From Mesostigma viride (taxonomy: Eukaryota > Streptophyta > Mesostigmatophyceae > Mesostigmatales > Mesostigmataceae): a DNA stretch of 64,000 bases. The notes under the pieces were generated by a model. That model was not told the origin of the DNA and made no database searches. It saw nothing but the letters and a program-made list of their open reading frames with translations. The stretch is taken from positions 12,100,563-12,164,562 of the forward strand of contig RPFO01000213.1 of the NCBI GenBank assembly GCA_009746045.1, given 5' to 3'. Each line of letters begins with the position of its first letter. Position 1 is the first letter of the stretch. Shown here piece by piece: positions 36,001 to 48,000 of this stretch. A program made the translations under genes and the position numbers.

Positions 36001-39000
36001 GCAGAGACAGCCCTTTCCCTCCCTTCTAAAATGGTGAGAACATCCTCTTGCTGCGGTGCAGAGACAGCCCTTTCCCTCCCTTCTAAAATGGTGAGAACAT
36101 CCTCTTGCTGCGGTGCAGAGACAGCCCTTTCCCTCCCTTCTAAAATGGTGAGAACATCCTCTTGCTGCGGTGCAGAGACAGCCCTTTCCCTCCCTTCTAA
36201 AATGGTGAGAACATCCTCTTGCTGCGGTGCAGAGACAGCCCTTTCCCTCCCTTCTAAAATGGTGAGAACATCCTCTTGCTGCGGTGCAGAGACAGCCCTT
36301 TCCCTCCCTTCTAAAATGGTGAGAACATCCTCTTGCTGCGGTGCAGAGACAGCCCTTTCCCTCCCTTCTAAAATGGTGAGAACATCCTCTTGCTGCGGTG
36401 CAGAGACAGCCCTTTCCCTCCCTTCTAAAATGGTGAGAACATCCTCTTGCTGCGGTGCAGAGACAGCCCTTTCCCTCCCTTCTAAAATGGTGAGAACATC
36501 CTCTTGCTGCGGTGCAGAGACAGCCCTTTCCCTCCCTTCTAAAATGGTGAGAACATCCTCTTGCTGCGGTGCAGAGACAGCCCTTTCCCTCCCTTCTAAA
36601 ATGGTGAGAACATCCTCTTGCTGCGGTGCAGAGACAGCCCTTTCCCTCCCTTCTAAAATGGTGAGAACATCCTCTTGCTGCGGTGCAGAGACAGCCCTTT
36701 CCCTCCCTTCTAAAATGGTGAGAACATCCTCTTGCTGCGGTGCAGAGACAGCCCTTTCCCTCCCTTCTAAAATGGTGAGAACATCCTCTTGCTGCGGTGC
36801 AGAGACAGCCCTTTCCCTCCCTTCTAAAATGGTGAGAACATCCTCTTGCTGCGGTGCAGAGACAGCCCTTTCCCTCCCTTCTAAAATGGTGAGAACATCC
36901 TCTTGCTGCGGTGCAGAGACAGCCCTTTCCCTCCCTTCTAAAATGGTGAGAACATCCTCTTGCTGCGGTGCAGAGACAGCCCTTTCCCTCCCTTCTAAAA
37001 TGGTGAGAACATCCTCTTGCTGCGGTGCAGAGACAGCCCTTTCCCTCCCTTCTAAAATGGTGAGAACATCCTCTTGCTGCGGTGCAGAGACAGCCCTTTC
37101 CCTCCCTTCTAAAATGGTGAGAACATCCTCTTGCTGCGGTGCAGAGACAGCCCTTTCCCTCCCTTCTAAAATGGTGAGAACATCCTCTTGCTGCGGTGCA
37201 GAGACAGCCCTTTCCCTCCCTTCTAAAATGGTGAGAACATCCTCTTGCTGCGGTGCAGAGACAGCCCTTTCCCTCCCTTCTAAAATGGTGAGAACATCCT
37301 CTTGCTGCGGTGCAGAGACAGCCCTTTCCCTCCCTTCTAAAATGGTGAGAACATCCTCTTGCTGCGGTGCAGAGACAGCCCTTTCCCTCCCTTCTAAAAT
37401 GGTGAGAACATCCTCTTGCTGCGGTGCAGAGACAGCCCTTTCCCTCCCTTCTAAAATGGTGAGAACATCCTCTTGCTGCGGTGCAGAGACAGCCCTTTCC
37501 CTCCCTTCTAAAATGGTGAGAACATCCTCTTGCTGCGGTGCAGAGACAGCCCTTTCCCTCCCTTCTAAAATGGTGAGAACATCCTCTTGCTGCGGTGCAG
37601 AGACAACCCTTTCCCTCCCTTCTAAAATGGTGAGAACATCCTCTTGCTGCGGTGCAGAGACAGCCCTTTCCCTCCCTTCTAAAATGGTGAGAACATCCTC
37701 TTGCTGCGGTGCAGAGACAGCCCTTTCCCTCCCTTCTAAAATGGTGAGAACATCCTCTTGCTGCGGTGCAGAGACAGCCCTTTCCCTCCCTTCTAAAATG
37801 GTGAGAACATCCTCTTGCTGCGGTGCAGAGACAGCCCTTTCCCTCCCTTCTAAAATGGTGAGAACATCCTCTTGCTGCGGTGCAGAGACAGCCCTTTCCC
37901 TCCCTTCTAAAATGGTGAGAACATCCTCTTGCTGCGGTGCAGAGACAGCCCTTTCCCTCCCTTCTAAAATGGTGAGAACATCCTCTTGCTGCGGTGCAGA
38001 GACAGCCCTTTCCCTCCCTTCTAAAATGGTGAGAACATCCTCTTGCTGCGGTGCAGAGACAGCCCTTTCCCTCCCTTCTAAAATGGTGAGAACATCCTCT
38101 TGCTGCGGTGCAGAGACAGCCCTTTCCCTCCCTTCTAAAATGGTGAGAACATCCTCTTGCTGCGGTGCAGAGACAGCCCTTTCCCTCCCTTCTAAAATGG
38201 TGAGAACATCCTCTTGCTGCGGTGCAGAGACAGCCCTTTCCCTCCCTTCTAAAATGGTGAGAACATCCTCTTGCTGCGGTGCAGAGACAGCCCTTTCCCT
38301 CCCTTCTAAAATGGTGAGAACATCCTCTTGCTGCGGTGCAGAGACAGCCCTTTCCCTCCCTTCTAAAATGGTGAGAACATCCTCTTGCTGCGGTGCAGAG
38401 ACAGCCCTTTCCCTCCCTTCTAAAATGGTGAGAACATCCTCTTGCTGCGGTGCAGAGACAGCCCTTTCCCTCCCTTCTAAAATGGTGAGAACATCCTCTT
38501 GCTGCGGTGCAGAGACAGCCCTTTCCCTCCCTTCTAAAATGGTGAGAACATCCTCTTGCTGCGGTGCAGAGACAGCCCTTTCCCTCCCTTCTAAAATGGT
38601 GAGAACATCCTCTTGCTGCGGTGCAGAGACAGCCCTTTCCCTCCCTTCTAAAATGGTGAGAACATCCTCTTGCTGCGGTGCAGAGACAGCCCTTTCCCTC
38701 CCTTCTAAAATGGTGAGAACATCCTCTTGCTGCGGTGCAGAGACAGCCCTTTCCCTCCCTTCTAAAATGGTGAGAACATCCTCTTGCTGCGGTGCAGAGA
38801 CAGCCCTTTCCCTCCCTTCTAAAATGGTGAGAACATCCTCTTGCTGCGGTGCAGAGACAGCCCTTTCCCTCCCTTCTAAAATGGTGAGAACATCCTCTTG
38901 CTGCGGTGCAGAGACAGCCCTTTCCCTCCCTTCTAAAATGGTGAGAACATCCTCTTGCTGCGGTGCAGAGACAGCCCTTTCCCTCCCTTCTAAAATGGTG

Positions 39001-42000
39001 AGAACATCCTCTTGCTGCGGTGCAGAGACAGCCCTTTCCCTCCCTTCTAAAATGGTGAGAACATCCTCTTGCTGCGGTGCAGAGACAGCCCTTTCCCTCC
39101 CTTCTAAAATGGTGAGAACATCCTCTTGCTGCGGTGCAGAGACAGCCCTTTCCCTCCCTTCTAAAATGGTGAGAACATCCTCTTGCTGCGGTGCAGAGAC
39201 AGCCCTTTCCCTCCCTTCTAAAATGGTGAGAACATCCTCTTGCTGCGGTGCAGAGACAGCCCTTTCCCTCCCTTCTAAAATGGTGAGAACATCCTCTTGC
39301 TGCGGTGCAGAGACAGCCCTTTCCCTCCCTTCTAAAATGGTGAGAACATCCTCTTGCTGCGGTGCAGAGACAGCCCTTTCCCTCCCTTCTAAAATGGTGA
39401 GAACATCCTCTTGCTGCGGTGCAGAGACAGCCCTTTCCCTCCCTTCTAAAATGGTGAGAACATCCTCTTGCTGCGGTGCAGAGACAGCCCTTTCCCTCCC
39501 TTCTAAAATGGTGAGAACATCCTCTTGCTGCGGTGCAGAGACAGCCCTTTCCCTCCCTTCTAAAATGGTGAGAACATCCTCTTGCTGCGGTGCAGAGACA
39601 GCCCTTTCCCTCCCTTCTAAAATGGTGAGAACATCCTCTTGCTGCGGTGCAGAGACAGCCCTTTCCCTCCCTTCTAAAATGGTGAGAACATCCTCTTGCT
39701 GCGGTGCAGAGACAGCCCTTTCCCTCCCTTCTAAAATGGTGAGAACATCCTCTTGCTGCGGTGCAGAGACAGCCCTTTCCCTCCCTTCTAAAATGGTGAG
39801 AACATCCTCTTGCTGCGGTGCAGAGACAGCCCTTTCCCTCCCTTCTAAAATGGTGAGAACATCCTCTTGCTGCGGTGCAGAGACAGCCCTTTCCCTCCCT
39901 TCTAAAATGGTGAGAACATCCTCTTGCTGCGGTGCAGAGACAGCCCTTTCCCTCCCTTCTAAAATGGTGAGAACATCCTCTTGCTGCGGTGCAGAGACAG
40001 CCCTTTCCCTCCCTTCTAAAATGGTGAGAACATCCTCTTGCTGCGGTGCAGAGACAGCCCTTTCCCTCCCTTCTAAAATGGTGAGAACATCCTCTTGCTG
40101 CGGTGCAGAGACAGCCCTTTCCCTCCCTTCTAAAATGGTGAGAACATCCTCTTGCTGCGGTGCAGAGACAGCCCTTTCCCTCCCTTCTAAAATGGTGAGA
40201 ACATCCTCTTGCTGCGGTGCAGAGACAGCCCTTTCCCTCCCTTCTAAAATGGTGAGAACATCCTCTTGCTGCGGTGCAGAGACAGCCCTTTCCCTCCCTT
40301 CTAAAATGGTGAGAACATCCTCTTGCTGCGGTGCAGAGACAGCCCTTTCCCTCCCTTCTAAAATGGTGAGAACATCCTCTTGCTGCGGTGCAGAGACAGC
40401 CCTTTCCCTCCCTTCTAAAATGGTGAGAACATCCTCTTGCTGCGGTGCAGAGACAGCCCTTTCCCTCCCTTCTAAAATGGTGAGAACATCCTCTTGCTGC
40501 GGTGCAGAGACAGCCCTTTCCCTCCCTTCTAAAATGGTGAGAACATCCTCTTGCTGCGGTGCAGAGACAGCCCTTTCCCTCCCTTCTAAAATGGTGAGAA
40601 CATCCTCTTGCTGCGGTGCAGAGACAGCCCTTTCCCTCCCTTCTAAAATGGTGAGAACATCCTCTTGCTGCGGTGCAGAGACAGCCCTTTCCCTCCCTTC
40701 TAAAATGGTGAGAACATCCTCTTGCTGCGGTGCAGAGACAGCCCTTTCCCTCCCTTCTAAAATGGTGAGAACATCCTCTTGCTGCGGTGCAGAGACAGCC
40801 CTTTCCCTCCCTTCTAAAATGGTGAGAACATCCTCTTGCTGCGGTGCAGAGACAGCCCTTTCCCTCCCTTCTAAAATGGTGAGAACATCCTCTTGCTGCG
40901 GTGCAGAGACAGCCCTTTCCCTCCCTTCTAAAATGGTGAGAACATCCTCTTGCTGCGGTGCAGAGACAGCCCTTTCCCTCCCTTCTAAAATGGTGAGAAC
41001 ATCCTCTTGCTGCGGTGCAGAGACAGCCCTTTCCCTCCCTTCTAAAATGGTGAGAACATCCTCTTGCTGCGGTGCAGAGACAGCCCTTTCCCTCCCTTCT
41101 AAAATGGTGAGAACATCCTCTTGCTGCGGTGCAGAGACAGCCCTTTCCCTCCCTTCTAAAATGGTGAGAACATCCTCTTGCTGCGGTGCAGAGACAGCCC
41201 TTTCCCTCCCTTCTAAAATGGTGAGAACATCCTCTTGCTGCGGTGCAGAGACAGCCCTTTCCCTCCCTTCTAAAATGGTGAGAACATCCTCTTGCTGCGG
41301 TGCAGAGACAGCCCTTTCCCTCCCTTCTAAAATGGTGAGAACATCCTCTTGCTGCGGTGCAGAGACAGCCCTTTCCCTCCCTTCTAAAATGGTGAGAACA
41401 TCCTCTTGCTGCGGTGCAGAGACAGCCCTTTCCCTCCCTTCTAAAATGGTGAGAACATCCTCTTGCTGCGGTGCAGAGACAGCCCTTTCCCTCCCTTCTA
41501 AAATGGTGAGAACATCCTCTTGCTGCGGTGCAGAGACAGCCCTTTCCCTCCCTTCTAAAATGGTGAGAACATCCTCTTGCTGCGGTGCAGAGACAGCCCT
41601 TTCCCTCCCTTCTAAAATGGTGAGAACATCCTCTTGCTGCGGTGCAGAGACAGCCCTTTCCCTCCCTTCTAAAATGGTGAGAACATCCTCTTGCTGCGGT
41701 GCAGAGACAGCCCTTTCCCTCCCTTCTAAAATGGTGAGAACATCCTCTTGCTGCGGTGCAGAGACAGCCCTTTCCCTCCCTTCTAAAATGGTGAGAACAT
41801 CCTCTTGCTGCGGTGCAGAGACAGCCCTTTCCCTCCCTTCTAAAATGGTGAGAACATCCTCTTGCTGCGGTGCAGAGACAGCCCTTTCCCTCCCTTCTAA
41901 AATGGTGAGAACATCCTCTTGCTGCGGTGCAGAGACAGCCCTTTCCCTCCCTTCTAAAATGGTGAGAACATCCTCTTGCTGCGGTGCAGAGACAGCCCTT

Positions 42001-45000
42001 TCCCTCCCTTCTAAAATGGTGAGAACATCCTCTTGCTGCGGTGCAGAGACAGCCCTTTCCCTCCCTTCTAAAATGGTGAGAACATCCTCTTGCTGCGGTG
42101 CAGAGACAGCCCTTTCCCTCCCTTCTAAAATGGTGAGAACATCCTCTTGCTGCGGTGCAGAGACAGCCCTTTCCCTCCCTTCTAAAATGGTGAGAACATC
42201 CTCTTGCTGCGGTGCAGAGACAGCCCTTTCCCTCCCTTCTAAAATGGTGAGAACATCCTCTTGCTGCGGTGCAGAGACAGCCCTTTCCCTCCCTTCTAAA
42301 ATGGTGAGAACATCCTCTTGCTGCGGTGCAGAGACAGCCCTTTCCCTCCCTTCTAAAATGGTGAGAACATCCTCTTGCTGCGGTGCAGAGACAGCCCTTT
42401 CCCTCCCTTCTAAAATGGTGAGAACATCCTCTTGCTGCGGTGCAGAGACAGCCCTTTCCCTCCCTTCTAAAATGGTGAGAACATCCTCTTGCTGCGGTGC
42501 AGAGACAGCCCTTTCCCTCCCTTCTAAAATGGTGAGAACATCCTCTTGCTGCGGTGCAGAGACAGCCCTTTCCCTCCCTTCTAAAATGGTGAGAACATCC
42601 TCTTGCTGCGGTGCAGAGACAGCCCTTTCCCTCCCTTCTAAAATGGTGAGAACATCCTCTTGCTGCGGTGCAGAGACAGCCCTTTCCCTCCCTTCTAAAA
42701 TGGTGAGAACATCCTCTTGCTGCGGTGCAGAGACAGCCCTTTCCCTCCCTTCTAAAATGGTGAGAACATCCTCTTGCTGCGGTGCAGAGACAGCCCTTTC
42801 CCTCCCTTCTAAAATGGTGAGAACATCCTCTTGCTGCGGTGCAGAGACAGCCCTTTCCCTCCCTTCTAAAATGGTGAGAACATCCTCTTGCTGCGGTGCA
42901 GAGACAGCCCTTTCCCTCCCTTCTAAAATGGTGAGAACATCCTCTTGCTGCGGTGCAGAGACAGCCCTTTCCCTCCCTTCTAAAATGGTGAGAACATCCT
43001 CTTGCTGCGGTGCAGAGACAGCCCTTTCCCTCCCTTCTAAAATGGTGAGAACATCCTCTTGCTGCGGTGCAGAGACAGCCCTTTCCCTCCCTTCTAAAAT
43101 GGTGAGAACATCCTCTTGCTGCGGTGCAGAGACAGCCCTTTCCCTCCCTTCTAAAATGGTGAGAACATCCTCTTGCTGCGGTGCAGAGACAGCCCTTTCC
43201 CTCCCTTCTAAAATGGTGAGAACATCCTCTTGCTGCGGTGCAGAGACAGCCCTTTCCCTCCCTTCTAAAATGGTGAGAACATCCTCTTGCTGCGGTGCAG
43301 AGACAGCCCTTTCCCTCCCTTCTAAAATGGTGAGAACATCCTCTTGCTGCGGTGCAGAGACAGCCCTTTCCCTCCCTTCTAAAATGGTGAGAACATCCTC
43401 TTGCTGCGGTGCAGAGACAGCCCTTTCCCTCCCTTCTAAAATGGTGAGAACATCCTCTTGCTGCGGTGCAGAGACAGCCCTTTCCCTCCCTTCTAAAATG
43501 GTGAGAACATCCTCTTGCTGCGGTGCAGAGACAGCCCTTTCCCTCCCTTCTAAAATGGTGAGAACATCCTCTTGCTGCGGTGCAGAGACAGCCCTTTCCC
43601 TCCCTTCTAAAATGGTGAGAACATCCTCTTGCTGCGGTGCAGAGACAGCCCTTTCCCTCCCTTCTAAAATGGTGAGAACATCCTCTTGCTGCGGTGCAGA
43701 GACAGCCCTTTCCCTCCCTTCTAAAATGGTGAGAACATCCTCTTGCTGCGGTGCAGAGACAGCCCTTTCCCTCCCTTCTAAAATGGTGAGAACATCCTCT
43801 TGCTGCGGTGCAGAGACAGCCCTTTCCCTCCCTTCTAAAATGGTGAGAACATCCTCTTGCTGCGGTGCAGAGACAGCCCTTTCCCTCCCTTCTAAAATGG
43901 TGAGAACATCCTCTTGCTGCGGTGCAGAGACAGCCCTTTCCCTCCCTTCTAAAATGGTGAGAACATCCTCTTGCTGCGGTGCAGAGACAGCCCTTTCCCT
44001 CCCTTCTAAAATGGTGAGAACATCCTCTTGCTGCGGTGCAGAGACAGCCCTTTCCCTCCCTTCTAAAATGGTGAGAACATCCTCTTGCTGCGGTGCAGAG
44101 ACAGCCCTTTCCCTCCCTTCTAAAATGGTGAGAACATCCTCTTGCTGCGGTGCAGAGACAGCCCTTTCCCTCCCTTCTAAAATGGTGAGAACATCCTCTT
44201 GCTGCGGTGCAGAGACAGCCCTTTCCCTCCCTTCTAAAATGGTGAGAACATCCTCTTGCTGCGGTGCAGAGACAGCCCTTTCCCTCCCTTCTAAAATGGT
44301 GAGAACATCCTCTTGCTGCGGTGCAGAGACAGCCCTTTCCCTCCCTTCTAAAATGGTGAGAACATCCTCTTGCTGCGGTGCAGAGACAGCCCTTTCCCTC
44401 CCTTCTAAAATGGTGAGAACATCCTCTTGCTGCGGTGCAGAGACAGCCCTTTCCCTCCCTTCTAAAATGGTGAGAACATCCTCTTGCTGCGGTGCAGAGA
44501 CAGCCCTTTCCCTCCCTTCTAAAATGGTGAGAACATCCTCTTGCTGCGGTGCAGAGACAGCCCTTTCCCTCCCTTCTAAAATGGTGAGAACATCCTCTTG
44601 CTGCGGTGCAGAGACAGCCCTTTCCCTCCCTTCTAAAATGGTGAGAACATCCTCTTGCTGCGGTGCAGAGACAGCCCTTTCCCTCCCTTCTAAAATGGTG
44701 AGAACATCCTCTTGCTGCGGTGCAGAGACAGCCCTTTCCCTCCCTTCTAAAATGGTGAGAACATCCTCTTGCTGCGGTGCAGAGACAGCCCTTTCCCTCC
44801 CTTCTAAAATGGTGAGAACATCCTCTTGCTGCGGTGCAGAGACAGCCCTTTCCCTCCCTTCTAAAATGGTGAGAACATCCTCTTGCTGCGGTGCAGAGAC
44901 AGCCCTTTCCCTCCCTTCTAAAATGGTGAGAACATCCTCTTGCTGCGGTGCAGAGACAGCCCTTTCCCTCCCTTCTAAAATGGTGAGAACATCCTCTTGC

Positions 45001-48000
45001 TGCGGTGCAGAGACAGCCCTTTCCCTCCCTTCTAAAATGGTGAGAACATCCTCTTGCTGCGGTGCAGAGACAGCCCTTTCCCTCCCTTCTAAAATGGTGA
45101 GAACATCCTCTTGCTGCGGTGCAGAGACAGCCCTTTCCCTCCCTTCTAAAATGGTGAGAACATCCTCTTGCTGCGGTGCAGAGACAGCCCTTTCCCTCCC
45201 TTCTAAAATGGTGAGAACATCCTCTTGCTGCGGTGCAGAGACAGCCCTTTCCCTCCCTTCTAAAATGGTGAGAACATCCTCTTGCTGCGGTGCAGAGACA
45301 GCCCTTTCCCTCCCTTCTAAAATGGTGAGAACATCCTCTTGCTGCGGTGCAGAGACAGCCCTTTCCCTCCCTTCTAAAATGGTGAGAACATCCTCTTGCT
45401 GCGGTGCAGAGACAGCCCTTTCCCTCCCTTCTAAAATGGTGAGAACATCCTCTTGCTGCGGTGCAGAGACAGCCCTTTCCCTCCCTTCTAAAATGGTGAG
45501 AACATCCTCTTGCTGCGGTGCAGAGACAGCCCTTTCCCTCCCTTCTAAAATGGTGAGAACATCCTCTTGCTGCGGTGCAGAGACAGCCCTTTCCCTCCCT
45601 TCTAAAATGGTGAGAACATCCTCTTGCTGCGGTGCAGAGACAGCCCTTTCCCTCCCTTCTAAAATGGTGAGAACATCCTCTTGCTGCGGTGCAGAGACAG
45701 CCCTTTCCCTCCCTTCTAAAATGGTGAGAACATCCTCTTGCTGCGGTGCAGAGACAGCCCTTTCCCTCCCTTCTAAAATGGTGAGAACATCCTCTTGCTG
45801 CGGTGCAGAGACAGCCCTTTCCCTCCCTTCTAAAATGGTGAGAACATCCTCTTGCTGCGGTGCAGAGACAGCCCTTTCCCTCCCTTCTAAAATGGTGAGA
45901 ACATCCTCTTGCTGCGGTGCAGAGACAGCCCTTTCCCTCCCTTCTAAAATGGTGAGAACATCCTCTTGCTGCGGTGCAGAGACAGCCCTTTCCCTCCCTT
46001 CTAAAATGGTGAGAACATCCTCTTGCTGCGGTGCAGAGACAGCCCTTTCCCTCCCTTCTAAAATGGTGAGAACATCCTCTTGCTGCGGTGCAGAGACAGC
46101 CCTTTCCCTCCCTTCTAAAATGGTGAGAACATCCTCTTGCTGCGGTGCAGAGACAGCCCTTTCCCTCCCTTCTAAAATGGTGAGAACATCCTCTTGCTGC
46201 GGTGCAGAGACAGCCCTTTCCCTCCCTTCTAAAATGGTGAGAACATCCTCTTGCTGCGGTGCAGAGACAGCCCTTTCCCTCCCTTCTAAAATGGTGAGAA
46301 CATCCTCTTGCTGCGGTGCAGAGACAGCCCTTTCCCTCCCTTCTAAAATGGTGAGAACATCCTCTTGCTGCGGTGCAGAGACAGCCCTTTCCCTCCCTTC
46401 TAAAATGGTGAGAACATCCTCTTGCTGCGGTGCAGAGACAGCCCTTTCCCTCCCTTCTAAAATGGTGAGAACATCCTCTTGCTGCGGTGCAGAGACAGCC
46501 CTTTCCCTCCCTTCTAAAATGGTGAGAACATCCTCTTGCTGCGGTGCAGAGACAGCCCTTTCCCTCCCTTCTAAAATGGTGAGAACATCCTCTTGCTGCG
46601 GTGCAGAGACAGCCCTTTCCCTCCCTTCTAAAATGGTGAGAACATCCTCTTGCTGCGGTGCAGAGACAGCCCTTTCCCTCCCTTCTAAAATGGTGAGAAC
46701 ATCCTCTTGCTGCGGTGCAGAGACAGCCCTTTCCCTCCCTTCTAAAATGGTGAGAACATCCTCTTGCTGCGGTGCAGAGACAGCCCTTTCCCTCCCTTCT
46801 AAAATGGTGAGAACATCCTCTTGCTGCGGTGCAGAGACAGCCCTTTCCCTCCCTTCTAAAATGGTGAGAACATCCTCTTGCTGCGGTGCAGAGACAGCCC
46901 TTTCCCTCCCTTCTAAAATGGTGAGAACATCCTCTTGCTGCGGTGCAGAGACAGCCCTTTCCCTCCCTTCTAAAATGGTGAGAACATCCTCTTGCTGCGG
47001 TGCAGAGACAGCCCTTTCCCTCCCTTCTAAAATGGTGAGAACATCCTCTTGCTGCGGTGCAGAGACAGCCCTTTCCCTCCCTTCTAAAATGGTGAGAACA
47101 TCCTCTTGCTGCGGTGCAGAGACAGCCCTTTCCCTCCCTTCTAAAATGGTGAGAACATCCTCTTGCTGCGGTGCAGAGACAGCCCTTTCCCTCCCTTCTA
47201 AAATGGTGAGAACATCCTCTTGCTGCGGTGCAGAGACAGCCCTTTCCCTCCCTTCTAAAATGGTGAGAACATCCTCTTGCTGCGGTGCAGAGACAGCCCT
47301 TTCCCTCCCTTCTAAAATGGTGAGAACATCCTCTTGCTGCGGTGCAGAGACAGCCCTTTCCCTCCCTTCTAAAATGGTGAGAACATCCTCTTGCTGCGGT
47401 GCAGAGAGCCCTTTCCCTCCCTTCTAAAATGGTGAGAACATCCTCTTGCTGCGGTGCAGAGACAGCCCTTTCCCTCCCTTCTAAAATGGTGAGAACATCC
47501 TCTTGCTGCGGTGCAGAGACAGCCCTTTCCCTCCCTTCTAAAATGGTGAGAACATCCTCTTGCTGCGGTGCAGAGACAGCCCTTTCCCTCCCTTCTAAAA
47601 TGGTGAGAACATCCTCTTGCTGCGGTGCAGAGACAGCCCTTTCCCTCCCTTCTAAAATGGTGAGAACATCCTCTTGCTGCGGTGCAGAGACAGCCCTTTC
47701 CCTCCCTTCTAAAATGGTGAGAACATCCTCTTGCTGCGGTGCAGAGACAGCCCTTTCCCTCCCTTCTAAAATGGTGAGAACATCCTCTTGCTGCGGTGCA
47801 GAGACAGCCCTTTCCCTCCCTTCTAAAATGGTGAGAACATCCTCTTGCTGCGGTGCAGAGACAGCCCTTTCCCTCCCTTCTAAAATGGTGAGAACATCCT
47901 CTTGCTGCGGTGCAGAGACAGCCCTTTCCCTCCCTTCTAAAATGGTGAGAACATCCTCTTGCTGCGGTGCAGAGACAGCCCTTTCCCTCCCTTCTAAAAT

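Noticed and set aside
35887-47427. 3,846-codon open frame on the plus strand
   Set aside because: It is the stop-free 57 bp minisatellite read in one frame. It has no start context, no non-repeat domain, and lies antisense within a NOL10 intron.
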